In this document: positions 26,473 to 35,761 of the stretch, in pieces | How positions within the stretch are numbered: the stretch's first letter is position 1 | Layout: every line of letters begins with the position of its first letter | Origin: Enterobacter_D sp963521185 | GTDB lineage: Bacteria > Pseudomonadota > Gammaproteobacteria > Enterobacterales > Enterobacteriaceae | Direction: 5' to 3' | Assembly: GCA_963521185.1 (NCBI GenBank) | Contig: CAUQTV010000002.1 | Location: forward strand, 248,001-312,000 | DNA length: 64,000 nt | Program-made: the position numbers and the translations under genes | Notes under the pieces: generated by a model | Database searches by the model: none | What the model saw: the letters and a program-made list of their open reading frames with translations, nothing else | What the model was told of the DNA's origin: nothing

Positions 26473-27717
26473 TTATTGACCGCTTAGCACCCTCGCCGGG
26501 TCGATATTGCTCGCTCTGCGCGCCGGATACCAGCTTGCCAGCAGGCTCAGCACCAGCGCCGTTACCAGCACGTAAACCACGTCAAGCGCGTGCAGCTCCG
26601 ACGGCAGAAAATCGATAAAATAGATATCGCCGGACAGGAACTGATGCCCGATGAGCGTCTCGATACCGTTGATGATCGGCGTCAGTTGCAGCGACACGAC
26701 CACACCAATCACCACGCCGCACAGGCTGCCGAACAGCCCGGCCAGCAAGCCGTACCAGACGAAGATGGCCCGGATCAGCCCGTCCTTCGCGCCCAGCGTG
26801 CGCAGCACCGCAATGTCGCCGCTCTTGTCTTTAACCGCCATCACCAGCGTGGAGACAATGTTAAAACAGGCGACGCCAATCACCAGCACCATCGCCAGGT
26901 ACATAATGGCGCGAATCATCTGGATATCGCGGTACATGTAGCCGTAGGTGCTGGTCCAGTTCTTAATGTAGACATAGCTGTTGGTCACTTCACCCGCGTC
27001 GCGCACTAATTTTTGCGCGTTGAAGACATCGTTCACCTTCAGGGCGATGCCGGTCACGTTGTTACCCATTTCAAGATACTGCTGCGCATCCTGCATCGGG
27101 ATCATGGCAAAGCTGTGATCGAGCTGGCCGCTAAGCTGCAAAATGCCGCTGACGTGCAGACGAATACGTTTTGGCTGCAACAGCTTGTGATCGGCATTGG
27201 CGTTCGGGATCATGATCGACACCCAGTCGCCCTGCTTCACCTTCAGCGCATCCGCCACGCCTTTACCCATAATCACCTGCTGCTCACCGGCTTTGAAATT
27301 CGCCCAGGCGTTATTTAGCACATAGCCCGGCAGCGCACTCAGTTGCGATTCCTGCTGCGGATCAACGCCCTTCACCTGAATAGCACGCAGGTTGACACCG
27401 CTTTCCACAAGCCCGGTAAAGGTGATGTACGGCGCGGCAGCGGCAATGCCCGGCACTTTTTTGATTTTGGTCAGCGCCTCATTCCAGTTTGCCCACGGCT
27501 GATTCACCGGCTCAATTTCACCGTGCGGCACCACGGCCAGGATGCGGTTGTTCAGCTCGCGTTCAAAGCCGTTCATGGCGCTTAAGCCAACGATCAGTAC
27601 CGCCACGCCCAGCGCGATCCCCACCGTTGAGATAATGGAGATCAGCGAAACCATGCCGCTGCGGCGGCGGCCACGGCTAAAGCGTAGCCCAATCAGTAAC
27701 GATAACGGCGAAGCCAT
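26473..27717 (-). CDS. lolE: Lipoprotein-releasing ABC permease LolE
   Basis: 414 residues. Inner-membrane subunit of LolCDE, which extracts outer-membrane lipoproteins and hands them to LolA. One N-terminal membrane segment after the LRFSRGRRRSGMVSLIS start, a large periplasmic domain to about 270, then three membrane segments with the FtsX-type coupling region. Start overlaps the lolD stop as TAATG. Confidence 0.97.
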   Translation of the reverse strand: MASPLSLLIGLRFSRGRRRSGMVSLISIISTVGIALGVAVLIVGLSAMNGFERELNNRILAVVPHGEIEPVNQPWANWNEALTKIKKVPGIAAAAPYITFTGLVESGVNLRAIQVKGVDPQQESQLSALPGYVLNNAWANFKAGEQQVIMGKGVADALKVKQGDWVSIMIPNANADHKLLQPKRIRLHVSGILQLSGQLDHSFAMIPMQDAQQYLEMGNNVTGIALKVNDVFNAQKLVRDAGEVTNSYVYIKNWTSTYGYMYRDIQMIRAIMYLAMVLVIGVACFNIVSTLVMAVKDKSGDIAVLRTLGAKDGLIRAIFVWYGLLAGLFGSLCGVVIGVVVSLQLTPIINGIETLIGHQFLSGDIYFIDFLPSELHALDVVYVLVTALVLSLLASWYPARRASNIDPARVLSGQ

Positions 27718-28418
27718 TAATCTGCTCCCATCAGCGTCAGCTCGGCGGTCAGACGCCCGTCGCGCATCTCCAGCTGGCGGCTCATGCGGCGGGCCAGTTG
27801 CAGGTCGTGGGTGACGACCAGAAACGCCGTGCCCTGGGAGCGATTCAGCTCGCCCAGCAGCTCAAAAATGCTGTCTGCGTTGCGCGCATCCAGGTTACCG
27901 GTCGGCTCATCCGCCAGCACCAGTCGCGGGTTGTTCACCAGCGCACGGGCAATCGCCACGCGCTGGCGCTCGCCGCCGGAAAGTTCAGACGGGCGGTGCT
28001 TCGCACGATGCTCCAGCCCGACAGAGCGCAGCATCTCCAGCGCACGCTGCTCGATGTCAGCCGGTTTTTGCTTGCCAATCAGCAGCGGCATCGCCACGTT
28101 TTCCAGCGCGGTGAAATCCGGCAGCAGGTGGTGGAACTGGTAGATAAAGCCCAGCTCGCGGTTACGTAACTCCGCTTTCGCCGTCGAGGACATTTTGCTC
28201 ATCGGCTGTTGATTAAAGATCACATCGCCGGAGGTCGGGGTATCCAGGCCGCCCAGCAGGTGCAGCAGTGTACTTTTGCCGGAGCCGGAGCTGCCGACAA
28301 TCGCCATCATTTCACCCTGCCCCACGCTGAAGCTGACGTCGTGCAACACGTCCGTTTGCACGTTCCCTTCCTGATAGCGTTTGCACAGGTTGTCGCATTG
28401 CAACAGGATCTTATTCAT
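27717..28418 (-). CDS. lolD: Lipoprotein-releasing ABC ATPase LolD
   Basis: 233 residues from the ATG at 28416-28418 (MNKILLQCDNL), as in E. coli; the frame runs 50 codons further upstream inside lolC, but those are the shadow of lolC. Walker A GSSGSGKST, signature LSGGERQR, Walker B LVLADEPTGNLD and H-loop THD are intact. Overlaps lolC by eight bases and lolE by one. Confidence 0.97.
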   Translation of the reverse strand: MNKILLQCDNLCKRYQEGNVQTDVLHDVSFSVGQGEMMAIVGSSGSGKSTLLHLLGGLDTPTSGDVIFNQQPMSKMSSTAKAELRNRELGFIYQFHHLLPDFTALENVAMPLLIGKQKPADIEQRALEMLRSVGLEHRAKHRPSELSGGERQRVAIARALVNNPRLVLADEPTGNLDARNADSIFELLGELNRSQGTAFLVVTHDLQLARRMSRQLEMRDGRLTAELTLMGAD

Positions 28419-29610
28419 AACGTAAAGCCTCAGCGGGTTGGGTGGCGGCAGCGCGCCAGGAAGGATACAGCGTTGACAGCAGCGCGATAGCCATCGCCAC
28501 CAGCGCAATACCGACGACCTGCAACGGCTCGATGGCAACCGGCAGCGCCGCGCCGTCCAGCAGTGCACCGATAATCGGCATTAAATTATTAAGCTGGCTG
28601 GCGAGCAGCGCCCCCAGCCCCGCGCCGAGCAGCGCACCGATGATCCCAGCGCTTGCGCCCTGCACCATAAAGACGGCCATGATTTGACGCGGCGTCAGCC
28701 CCTGGGTTTGCAGAATCGCGACTTCACCCTGCTTCTCCATGACCATCAGGCCCAGTGAGGTAATGATGTTAAACGCCGCCACGGCAACGATCAGGCTCAG
28801 CAGCAGCCCCATCATGTTTTTTTCCATACGCACGGCCTGGAACAGCTCGCCTTTGCGGTCGCGCCAGTCCTGCCATTTGGTGCCTTCTGGCAGCGCCTGC
28901 TCGCTGAGCACATCGACCTTGAGCGGTTCGTCAAGCCACAGACGCCAACCGGTAATATTGCCCGCCGGGTAGCGCATCAGGCGTGAGGCATCTTGCAGGT
29001 TGACCAGCATCTGGTAACCGTCGACTTCGCTGTTGGCGGCAAAGGTGCCAATAATGGTAAACAGGCGCTGGCTGGGCAGACGGCCCATCGGCGTAAACTG
29101 GCTGGCCGACGGCACCATCACGCGCAGCTGATCGCCGCGCTTAACGCCCAGCTGTCCGGCAAGTTGCTCACCCAGGATGACGTTATATTTGCCCGGCTGT
29201 AAATCGCTCTGCTTAACGTTCACCAGATAGGGGGTGAGCGGATCGTTGTTTGCCGGATCGATACCCAGCATCACGCCCACTGACACGCTGCTGGCGCTTT
29301 GCAGCACCACATCGCCGGTGGTCAGCGGCGCGATGCGCTTGACGCCCTGCAACTTCACGGCGCTTTCAGGCAGCTGCTGCGGGTTTATCGACCCTTGCGC
29401 TGACGAGAGGATGGCCTGCGGCATCAGCCCCAGGATGTTGTTTTGCAGCTCGCGCTCGAAGCCGTTCATCACGGATAACACCGTCACCAGCGCCATCACG
29501 CCGAGCGTAATGCCAATGGTCGAAAGCCAGGAGACAAAGCGACCGAAACGGTCAGCTGCACGCCCACGCATGTAGCGCAGGCCAATAAATAGTGCGACAG
29601 GTTGGTACAT
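28411..29610 (-). CDS. lolC: Lipoprotein-releasing ABC permease LolC
   Basis: 399 residues. Contacts LolA through its periplasmic domain (the hook loop lies in the middle, TPMGRLPSQRLF region). Four membrane segments in the 1+3 arrangement of the family: LSTIGITLGVMALVTVLSVM near the start, the others after residue 260. First gene of lolCDE-nagK-cobB. Upstream, 29611-29890 is AT-rich and must hold the divergent promoters of lolC and ycfT; no other gene was seen there. Confidence 0.97.
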   Translation of the reverse strand: MYQPVALFIGLRYMRGRAADRFGRFVSWLSTIGITLGVMALVTVLSVMNGFERELQNNILGLMPQAILSSAQGSINPQQLPESAVKLQGVKRIAPLTTGDVVLQSASSVSVGVMLGIDPANNDPLTPYLVNVKQSDLQPGKYNVILGEQLAGQLGVKRGDQLRVMVPSASQFTPMGRLPSQRLFTIIGTFAANSEVDGYQMLVNLQDASRLMRYPAGNITGWRLWLDEPLKVDVLSEQALPEGTKWQDWRDRKGELFQAVRMEKNMMGLLLSLIVAVAAFNIITSLGLMVMEKQGEVAILQTQGLTPRQIMAVFMVQGASAGIIGALLGAGLGALLASQLNNLMPIIGALLDGAALPVAIEPLQVVGIALVAMAIALLSTLYPSWRAAATQPAEALRYE

Positions 29611-29890
29611 GAAATCCGTCTGGTTGCGGTAAGCAGACTCACGAGTATATAAGCGAAACAGGGGATGGTAAATCGCTTAAACGTTAAGAATTGTCGGCAA
29701 AAGGTTTAAAAATTTCTGAAAAATCAATTCACTAATCACCCGATTGCGCAGAATGTCTGCACTCACACGCCTGATCTTTTTCCGAAAAATCCCTGTTTTT
29801 TATCAAATCCAGAATGTTACGCATTACAGCCAGGCCTGGCGTCACCACTATTAAGGGCTATGTTTAGCGCAAAACAGGCACGCGGTAATA

Positions 29891-30964
29891 ATGAAACAAA
29901 AAGCACTATGGATTAACCAAATCAAGGGGTTATGCATTTGTCTGGTGGTAATCTACCACTCGGTGATCACCTTTTATCCGCATCTGGAGGGACTACAACA
30001 CCCGTTGTCGGGGCTGCTGGCAAAATGCTGGATCTACTTCAATCTCTACCTCGCGCCGTTCCGTATGCCGGTCTTCTTCTTTATCTCCGGCTACTTAATC
30101 CGTCGCTATGTGGATGAGGTGCAGTGGGAAGGCTGCATTGATAAGCGCCTGTGGAGTATTTTTTATGTGCTGGCGCTGTGGGGCGTGCTGCAATGGCTTG
30201 GCATTAGCGCGCTGAACGACTGGCTGGCTCCGCAGCGTGATCTCAGCACCACCGCAAACGCGGCGTATGCTGACTCCTTCGTTACGTTTTTGCAGGGCAT
30301 GTTAACCGCCAGCACCAGCCTGTGGTACCTCTACGCGCTGCTGGTCTACTTCGCGCTGTCGAAGTTGTTAAGCCGCTGGAAGCTGCCGGTGATGGTGGCC
30401 CTGCTGCTGCTGTCAATCGCGATTAACTTCCTGCCGCTGCCGTGGTGGGGCATGAACAGCGTCGTGCGGAATATGCTCTATTACAGCCTGGGTGCCTGGT
30501 ATGGCGCGCAGGTGATGGCGATCGTCAAAACCGTGCCGCTGCGCCGTTATGCGCTGCTGCTGGCGCTGGGCCTGGTCGCGGCGGTGCTGCTGTGGTTTGC
30601 CAATGTGCCGGTGCTGCTGTCGCTGTTCTCGATTCTGCTGATCATGAAGCTGTTCTGGCACTTAGAGCAGCGCTTCCCGCCGGGCGAAAAGAATATTCTC
30701 AACGTGGTTGGCTCCAACACCATTGCGATCTACACCACCCACCGCATTTTGATCGAAGGCTTTAGCCTGCTGCTGATCCCGGTGATGAATGGCGCACGCT
30801 TGCCGCCACTGGTCGAACTGGCGCTGCTGCTGGTGTACCCCTTTGTCAGCCTGCTGATTTGCACGCTGTTCGGACTGCTGGTGCGTAAGGTTTCCACACG
30901 TCTGTTTGGCGACGTTTTCTTCTCACCGCCGGTGGATTTGCGTCCGGCGGTTGCCGCGCGCTGA
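29891..30964 (+). CDS. ycfT: Acyltransferase-3 family inner-membrane protein YcfT
   Basis: 357 residues with about ten hydrophobic segments. The family start WINQIKGLCICLVVIYHSV includes the conserved His of acyltransferase-3 proteins, and FRMPVFFFISGYLIRRY is the second hallmark. The family transfers acyl groups to envelope sugars; no substrate is established for YcfT. Divergent from lolC and 108 bases before mfd. Confidence 0.93.
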   Translation: MKQKALWINQIKGLCICLVVIYHSVITFYPHLEGLQHPLSGLLAKCWIYFNLYLAPFRMPVFFFISGYLIRRYVDEVQWEGCIDKRLWSIFYVLALWGVLQWLGISALNDWLAPQRDLSTTANAAYADSFVTFLQGMLTASTSLWYLYALLVYFALSKLLSRWKLPVMVALLLLSIAINFLPLPWWGMNSVVRNMLYYSLGAWYGAQVMAIVKTVPLRRYALLLALGLVAAVLLWFANVPVLLSLFSILLIMKLFWHLEQRFPPGEKNILNVVGSNTIAIYTTHRILIEGFSLLLIPVMNGARLPPLVELALLLVYPFVSLLICTLFGLLVRKVSTRLFGDVFFSPPVDLRPAVAAR

Positions 30965-31072
30965 CACTTCACCTTTGCTAAAATCGAGGGATCGCGGATA
31001 ATAAACCGCATTGTGTTTCAGTGATATGCCCCCCATATCGGGGGCATACTTATCAGAGATCCCGATATTCGC

Positions 31073-34000
31073 ATGCCTGAACAATACCGTTACGCCCTGC
31101 CCGTTAAAGCAGGCGATCAGCGTCAGCTCGGTGAACTTACCGGCAGCGCCTGCGCCACAGAAGTGGCTGAAATCATTGAACGTCACAGCGGGCCGGTGGT
31201 ACTGGTCGCGCCAGATATGCAAAACGCCCTGCGCCTGCACGACGAGATCAGGCAGTTTACCGATAATCTGGTGATGAACCTGGCCGACTGGGAAACGCTG
31301 CCGTATGACAGCTTTTCGCCGCATCAGGAGATCATCTCTTCGCGCCTCTCAACGCTTTATCAGCTGCCCACCATGCAGCGCGGCGTGCTGATCATGCCGG
31401 TCAATACGCTGATGCAGCGCGTCTGCCCGCACAGCTTCCTGCACGGGCACGCGCTGGTGATGGAAAAAGGCCAGCGCCTCTCCCGCGACGCCCTGCGTTC
31501 GCAGCTGGACAACGCCGGTTATCGCCACGTTGATCAGGTGATGGAGCACGGCGAATACGCCACCCGCGGTGCCCTGCTCGATCTCTACCCGATGGGCAGC
31601 GAACAGCCCTACCGCATCGATTTCTTCGATGATGAAATCGACAGCCTGCGCCTGTTTGACGCCGATACCCAGCTCACGCTGGAAGAAGTCGAAGCCATTA
31701 ATCTGCTGCCCGCTCACGAGTTCCCGACCGATAAAACGGCCATCGAACTCTTCCGCAGCCAGTGGCGCGACCATTTTGATGTCAAGCGCGACGCCGAGCA
31801 CATCTATCAGCAGGTCAGCAAAGGCACCCTGCCGACCGGCATTGAATACTGGCAGCCGCTGTTCTTTAGCGAGCCGCTGCCGCCGCTGTTTAGCTACTTC
31901 CCGGCGAACACGCTTATCGTGAACACCGGCGATCTGGAGGCCAGCGCCGAACGCTTCCAGGGCGAGGCACAGGCGCGCTATGAAAGTCGCGGGGTGGATC
32001 CTATGCGTCCGCTGCTGGCCCCGACGAAACTGTGGCTGCGCACGGATGAACTGTTTAGCGAACTCAAGCGCTGGCCGCGCGTGCAGCTCAAAACGGAAAA
32101 GCTTGCCAGCAAAGCGGCGAACACCAATCTGGGCTACCAACAGCTTCCGGATCTGGCGGTGCAGGCGCAGCAAAAAGCCCCGCTCGACGCGCTGCGTAAG
32201 TTCCTGGAATCCTTCGATGGCCCGGTGATTTTCTCGGTGGAGAGTGAAGGCCGCCGCGAGGCGCTCGGTGAACTGCTGGCGCGCATCAAAGTCGCCCCTA
32301 AACGCCTGTTGCGCCTTGATGAAGCCACCGGCAACGGTCGCTATTTGATTACCGGCTCGGCTGAACATGGGTTTATCGATACCCTGCGCAACCGGGCGCT
32401 GATCTGCGAAAGCGACCTGCTGGGCGAGCGCGTTTCCCGCCGCCGCCAGGACAATCGCCGCACCATTAACCCGGACACCTTAATTCGTAACCTGGCGGAG
32501 CTGCATCCGGGCCAGCCGGTGGTGCACCTTGAGCACGGCGTGGGCCGTTACGCGGGCATGACCACGCTGGAAGCGGGCGGCATCAAGGGCGAATACCTGA
32601 TGCTGACCTATCTGGGCGACGCAAAGCTCTACGTTCCGGTCTCCTCTTTGCATCTCATCAGCCGTTATGCGGGCGGCGCGGAGGAGAATGCGCCGCTGCA
32701 TAAACTGGGCAGCGACGCCTGGACGCGCGCGCGGCAGAAAGCCGCAGAAAAAGTGCGCGATGTGGCCGCAGAGCTTCTGGACATCTACGCCCAGCGCGCG
32801 GCGAAGAGCGGTTTTGCCTTCAGGCACGATCGTGAACAGTATCAGCTGTTCTGCGAGGGCTTCCCGTTCGAAACCACGCCGGATCAGGCGCAGGCCATCA
32901 ACGCCGTGCTGAGCGATATGTGCCAGCCGCTGGCGATGGACCGCTTAGTCTGCGGTGACGTCGGCTTTGGCAAAACCGAAGTCGCCATGCGTGCGGCGTT
33001 CCTCGCCGTCGAAAACCACAAGCAGGTGGCGGTGCTGGTGCCCACGACCCTGCTGGCACAGCAGCACTTTGATAACTTCCGCGATCGCTTCGCTAACTGG
33101 CCGGTGCGCATTGAGATGCTCTCGCGTTTTCGCAGCGCCAAAGAGCAAACGCAGATTCTGGAACAGGCCGCCGAAGGCAAAATCGATATTCTGATTGGCA
33201 CCCACAAACTGCTGCAAAGCGATGTGAAGCTGCGCGATCTCGGCCTGCTGATCGTCGATGAAGAGCACCGTTTTGGCGTGCGCCACAAAGAGCGCATCAA
33301 AGCGATGCGTGCCGACGTGGATATTCTGACGCTCACCGCCACGCCGATCCCGCGTACCCTGAACATGGCGATGAGCGGCATGCGCGATTTGTCGATCATT
33401 GCGACGCCACCCGCCCGCCGTCTGGCGGTGAAAACCTTCGTGCGCGAGTATGACAACCTGGTGGTACGCGAGGCGATGCTGCGTGAAATTCTGCGTGGCG
33501 GCCAGGTTTACTACCTCTACAACGATGTCGAAAACATTCAAAAAGCCGCCCAGCGCCTGGCCGAACTGGTGCCGGAAGCGCGTATCGCCATTGGTCACGG
33601 GCAGATGCGCGAGCGCGAACTGGAACGGGTGATGAACGATTTCCACCACCAGCGCTTTAACGTGCTGGTGTGCACCACCATTATTGAAACCGGGATCGAC
33701 ATTCCGACCGCCAACACCATTATCATCGAACGGGCGGACCATTTTGGCCTGGCGCAGCTGCACCAGCTGCGCGGACGCGTTGGCCGTTCGCACCATCAGG
33801 CCTATGCCTGGCTGCTGACGCCGCACCCGAAAGCGATGACCACCGACGCGCAAAAACGCCTCGAAGCCATCGCCTCGCTGGAAGATCTGGGCGCGGGCTT
33901 TGCGCTGGCGACGCACGATCTGGAGATCCGTGGCGCGGGTGAACTGCTCGGTGAAGATCAGAGCGGTCAGATGGAAACCATCGGCTTCTCGCTGTACATG

Positions 34001-34519
34001 GAGATGCTGGAAAACGCCGTTGATGCGCTGAAAGCCGGGCGCGAGCCGTCGCTGGAAGATTTAACCAGCCAGCAGACCGACGTCGAGCTACGCATGCCCG
34101 CCCTGCTGCCGGACGATTATATCCCGGACGTCAACACGCGCCTGTCGTTCTATAAGCGCGTTGCCAGTGCAAAAAGCGAAGGCGAACTGGATGAGATCAA
34201 GGTCGAGCTGATCGATCGCTTTGGCCTGCTGCCGGATCCGGCGCGCACGCTGCTGGATATCGCTCTGCTGCGTCAACAGGCGCAGCGGCTCGGCATTCGT
34301 AAGCTTGAAGGCAACGAGAAAGGCGGCGTGATTGAGTTTGCCGAGAAGAATCACGTTAACCCGACGTGGCTGATTGGCCTGCTGCAAAAACAGCCGCAGC
34401 ACTTCCGTCTTGATGGCCCGACGCGGCTGAAATTTATGCAGGATCTGAGCGAGCGCAAGCTGCGCATGGAGTGGGTGCGCAAGTTTATGCAGCAACTGGC
34501 CGAGAACGCCGTGGCCTGA
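31073..34519 (+). CDS. mfd: Transcription-repair coupling factor Mfd
   Basis: 1148 residues, the full E. coli length. Removes RNA polymerase stalled at DNA damage and recruits UvrA. UvrB-like N-terminal region, RNA polymerase interaction domain (PVVHLEHGVGRYAGM, about 475-545), RecG-like translocase with Walker A GDVGFGKTE, DEEH box (IVDEEHRFGVRHK), motif III LTATPIPRT, motif VI QLRGRVGRS, and the C-terminal TRCF domain that masks UvrA binding. It starts 108 bases after ycfT. Confidence 0.98.
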   Translation: MPEQYRYALPVKAGDQRQLGELTGSACATEVAEIIERHSGPVVLVAPDMQNALRLHDEIRQFTDNLVMNLADWETLPYDSFSPHQEIISSRLSTLYQLPTMQRGVLIMPVNTLMQRVCPHSFLHGHALVMEKGQRLSRDALRSQLDNAGYRHVDQVMEHGEYATRGALLDLYPMGSEQPYRIDFFDDEIDSLRLFDADTQLTLEEVEAINLLPAHEFPTDKTAIELFRSQWRDHFDVKRDAEHIYQQVSKGTLPTGIEYWQPLFFSEPLPPLFSYFPANTLIVNTGDLEASAERFQGEAQARYESRGVDPMRPLLAPTKLWLRTDELFSELKRWPRVQLKTEKLASKAANTNLGYQQLPDLAVQAQQKAPLDALRKFLESFDGPVIFSVESEGRREALGELLARIKVAPKRLLRLDEATGNGRYLITGSAEHGFIDTLRNRALICESDLLGERVSRRRQDNRRTINPDTLIRNLAELHPGQPVVHLEHGVGRYAGMTTLEAGGIKGEYLMLTYLGDAKLYVPVSSLHLISRYAGGAEENAPLHKLGSDAWTRARQKAAEKVRDVAAELLDIYAQRAAKSGFAFRHDREQYQLFCEGFPFETTPDQAQAINAVLSDMCQPLAMDRLVCGDVGFGKTEVAMRAAFLAVENHKQVAVLVPTTLLAQQHFDNFRDRFANWPVRIEMLSRFRSAKEQTQILEQAAEGKIDILIGTHKLLQSDVKLRDLGLLIVDEEHRFGVRHKERIKAMRADVDILTLTATPIPRTLNMAMSGMRDLSIIATPPARRLAVKTFVREYDNLVVREAMLREILRGGQVYYLYNDVENIQKAAQRLAELVPEARIAIGHGQMRERELERVMNDFHHQRFNVLVCTTIIETGIDIPTANTIIIERADHFGLAQLHQLRGRVGRSHHQAYAWLLTPHPKAMTTDAQKRLEAIASLEDLGAGFALATHDLEIRGAGELLGEDQSGQMETIGFSLYMEMLENAVDALKAGREPSLEDLTSQQTDVELRMPALLPDDYIPDVNTRLSFYKRVASAKSEGELDEIKVELIDRFGLLPDPARTLLDIALLRQQAQRLGIRKLEGNEKGGVIEFAEKNHVNPTWLIGLLQKQPQHFRLDGPTRLKFMQDLSERKLRMEWVRKFMQQLAENAVA

Positions 34520-34525
34520 TCCCCC

Positions 34526-34549
34526 GGCGCGCAGGTTTCGCTGCGCGCC
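34526..34549 (+). terminator. Hairpin after mfd
   Basis: GGCGCGCAG / CTGCGCGCC, nine pairs with a 6-base loop, starting six bases past the mfd stop; only a short T-run follows. Confidence 0.65.
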
Positions 34550-34651
34550 ACCCTTTACAAACTCTTTGCACTCCGCCTGGATTTCCCGACACGCCCGCCG
34601 TCCATAATTAAGGTTATTTGTTAAATAACAATAACCTGATAATACCTGTGG

Positions 34652-35617
34652 ATGACAATAATGCTAAAACATACGCGTTTTGCGCGCGGCCTGGGGTGGT
34701 TTTGCCTCGCCGCCATGCTGGCCCTCACCCTTCCCGCCCAGGCCAACACCTGGCCGCTGCCAGCGGCGGGCAGTCGCCTGGTGGGAGAAAACCGCTTTCA
34801 CCTCGTTGAAAACGACGGCGGCTCGCTGGAAGCGATCGCCAAAAAATACAACGTGGGTTTTCTGGCGCTCTTGCAGGCCAACCCCGGCGTCGATCCTTAT
34901 GTGCCCCGCGCCGGTAGCGTGCTGACCATTCCACTGCAAACGCTGCTGCCCGACGTGCCGCGCGAAGGCATTGTGATTAACCTTGCGGAACTGCGCCTGT
35001 ACTACTTTCAACCGGGAACCCAGAGCGTGACGGTTTACCCTATCGGCATTGGTCAGTTAGGTGGCGACACGTTGACGCCAACCATGGTGACAGCTGTGTC
35101 GGATAAACGCGCCAACCCGACCTGGACGCCCACCGCGAACATCCGTGCGCGCTATAAAGCCCAGGGGGTGGATCTCCCCGCCGTGGTGCCAGCCGGGCCG
35201 GATAACCCGATGGGCCACCACGCCATTCGCCTGGCGGCTTACGGCGGTGTCTATCTGATCCACGGCACGAACGCGGATTTTGGTATCGGGATGCGCGTAA
35301 GTTCCGGCTGCATTCGTCTGCGCGATGGCGACATTGCCACGCTGTTTAAGCAGGTGACGCCGGGCACCAAAGTGAACATCATCAATGCGCCAGTTAAAGC
35401 TTCGGTGGAACCTAACGGCGTGCGGCTGGTGGAAGTGCATCAGCCGCTGTCGCAGTCCATTGATGACGATCCGCAAACGCAGCCCATCGTATTAAACGCC
35501 CGTCAGGAAAGCTTTAAAGCTGAGCCGCAAACCGACGGTATGTTGATGGAAGAGGTGATGAACGTCCGCTCCGGCATGCCGGTTGAGGTGACATCCCACA
35601 CCCTGCAAAAAATGTAG
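34652..35617 (+). CDS. ldtC: L,D-transpeptidase LdtC (YcfS)
   Basis: 321 residues. Links Braun lipoprotein (Lpp) to meso-diaminopimelate of peptidoglycan. Signal peptide 1-30 (cleaved after AQA), a LysM domain at about 47-95 (GSLEAIAKKYNVGFLALLQA), then the YkuD domain with the active-site motif HGTNADFGIGMRVSSGCIRL, whose Cys is the nucleophile. ATG at 34652 is used; an in-frame ATG three codons on (34661) is equally possible. Followed by a cluster of REP units. Confidence 0.96.
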   Translation: MTIMLKHTRFARGLGWFCLAAMLALTLPAQANTWPLPAAGSRLVGENRFHLVENDGGSLEAIAKKYNVGFLALLQANPGVDPYVPRAGSVLTIPLQTLLPDVPREGIVINLAELRLYYFQPGTQSVTVYPIGIGQLGGDTLTPTMVTAVSDKRANPTWTPTANIRARYKAQGVDLPAVVPAGPDNPMGHHAIRLAAYGGVYLIHGTNADFGIGMRVSSGCIRLRDGDIATLFKQVTPGTKVNIINAPVKASVEPNGVRLVEVHQPLSQSIDDDPQTQPIVLNARQESFKAEPQTDGMLMEEVMNVRSGMPVEVTSHTLQKM

Positions 35618-35621
35618 GCCA

Positions 35622-35749
35622 CGCCCGGCGGCGCAAGCTTGCCGGGCCTACGGGGGATGGTGTTACGTAGGCCAGGTAAGCGCAACGCCATCCGGCAATA
35701 TTTACCGCGTTAGCCCCCGTAGGCCGGGTAAGCGCAGCGCCACCCGGCA
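35622..35749. repeat. BIME: three REP units between ldtC and the GH130 gene
   Basis: Three palindromic units: 35622-35650 (CGCCCGGCGGCGCAAGCTTG...), 35667-35698 and 35717-35749 (TAGGCCGGGTAAGCGCAGCG...). The first is inverted relative to the other two, the alternating layout of enterobacterial BIMEs. It marks the left edge of the inserted sugar cluster. Confidence 0.85.
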
Positions 35750-35761
35750 ATGTTTACCGCA

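Noticed and set aside
31349..32368. 339-codon open frame on the minus strand
   Set aside because: Another shadow of mfd with the same shadow-type composition.
32945..33916. 323-codon open frame on the minus strand
   Set aside because: Antisense shadow of mfd in a GC-rich region; low-complexity His/Arg/Gln composition typical of shadow frames.
35618..35757. CRISPR-like repeats after ldtC
   Set aside because: The repeats are palindromic REP units of varied sequence and alternating orientation without regular spacers.
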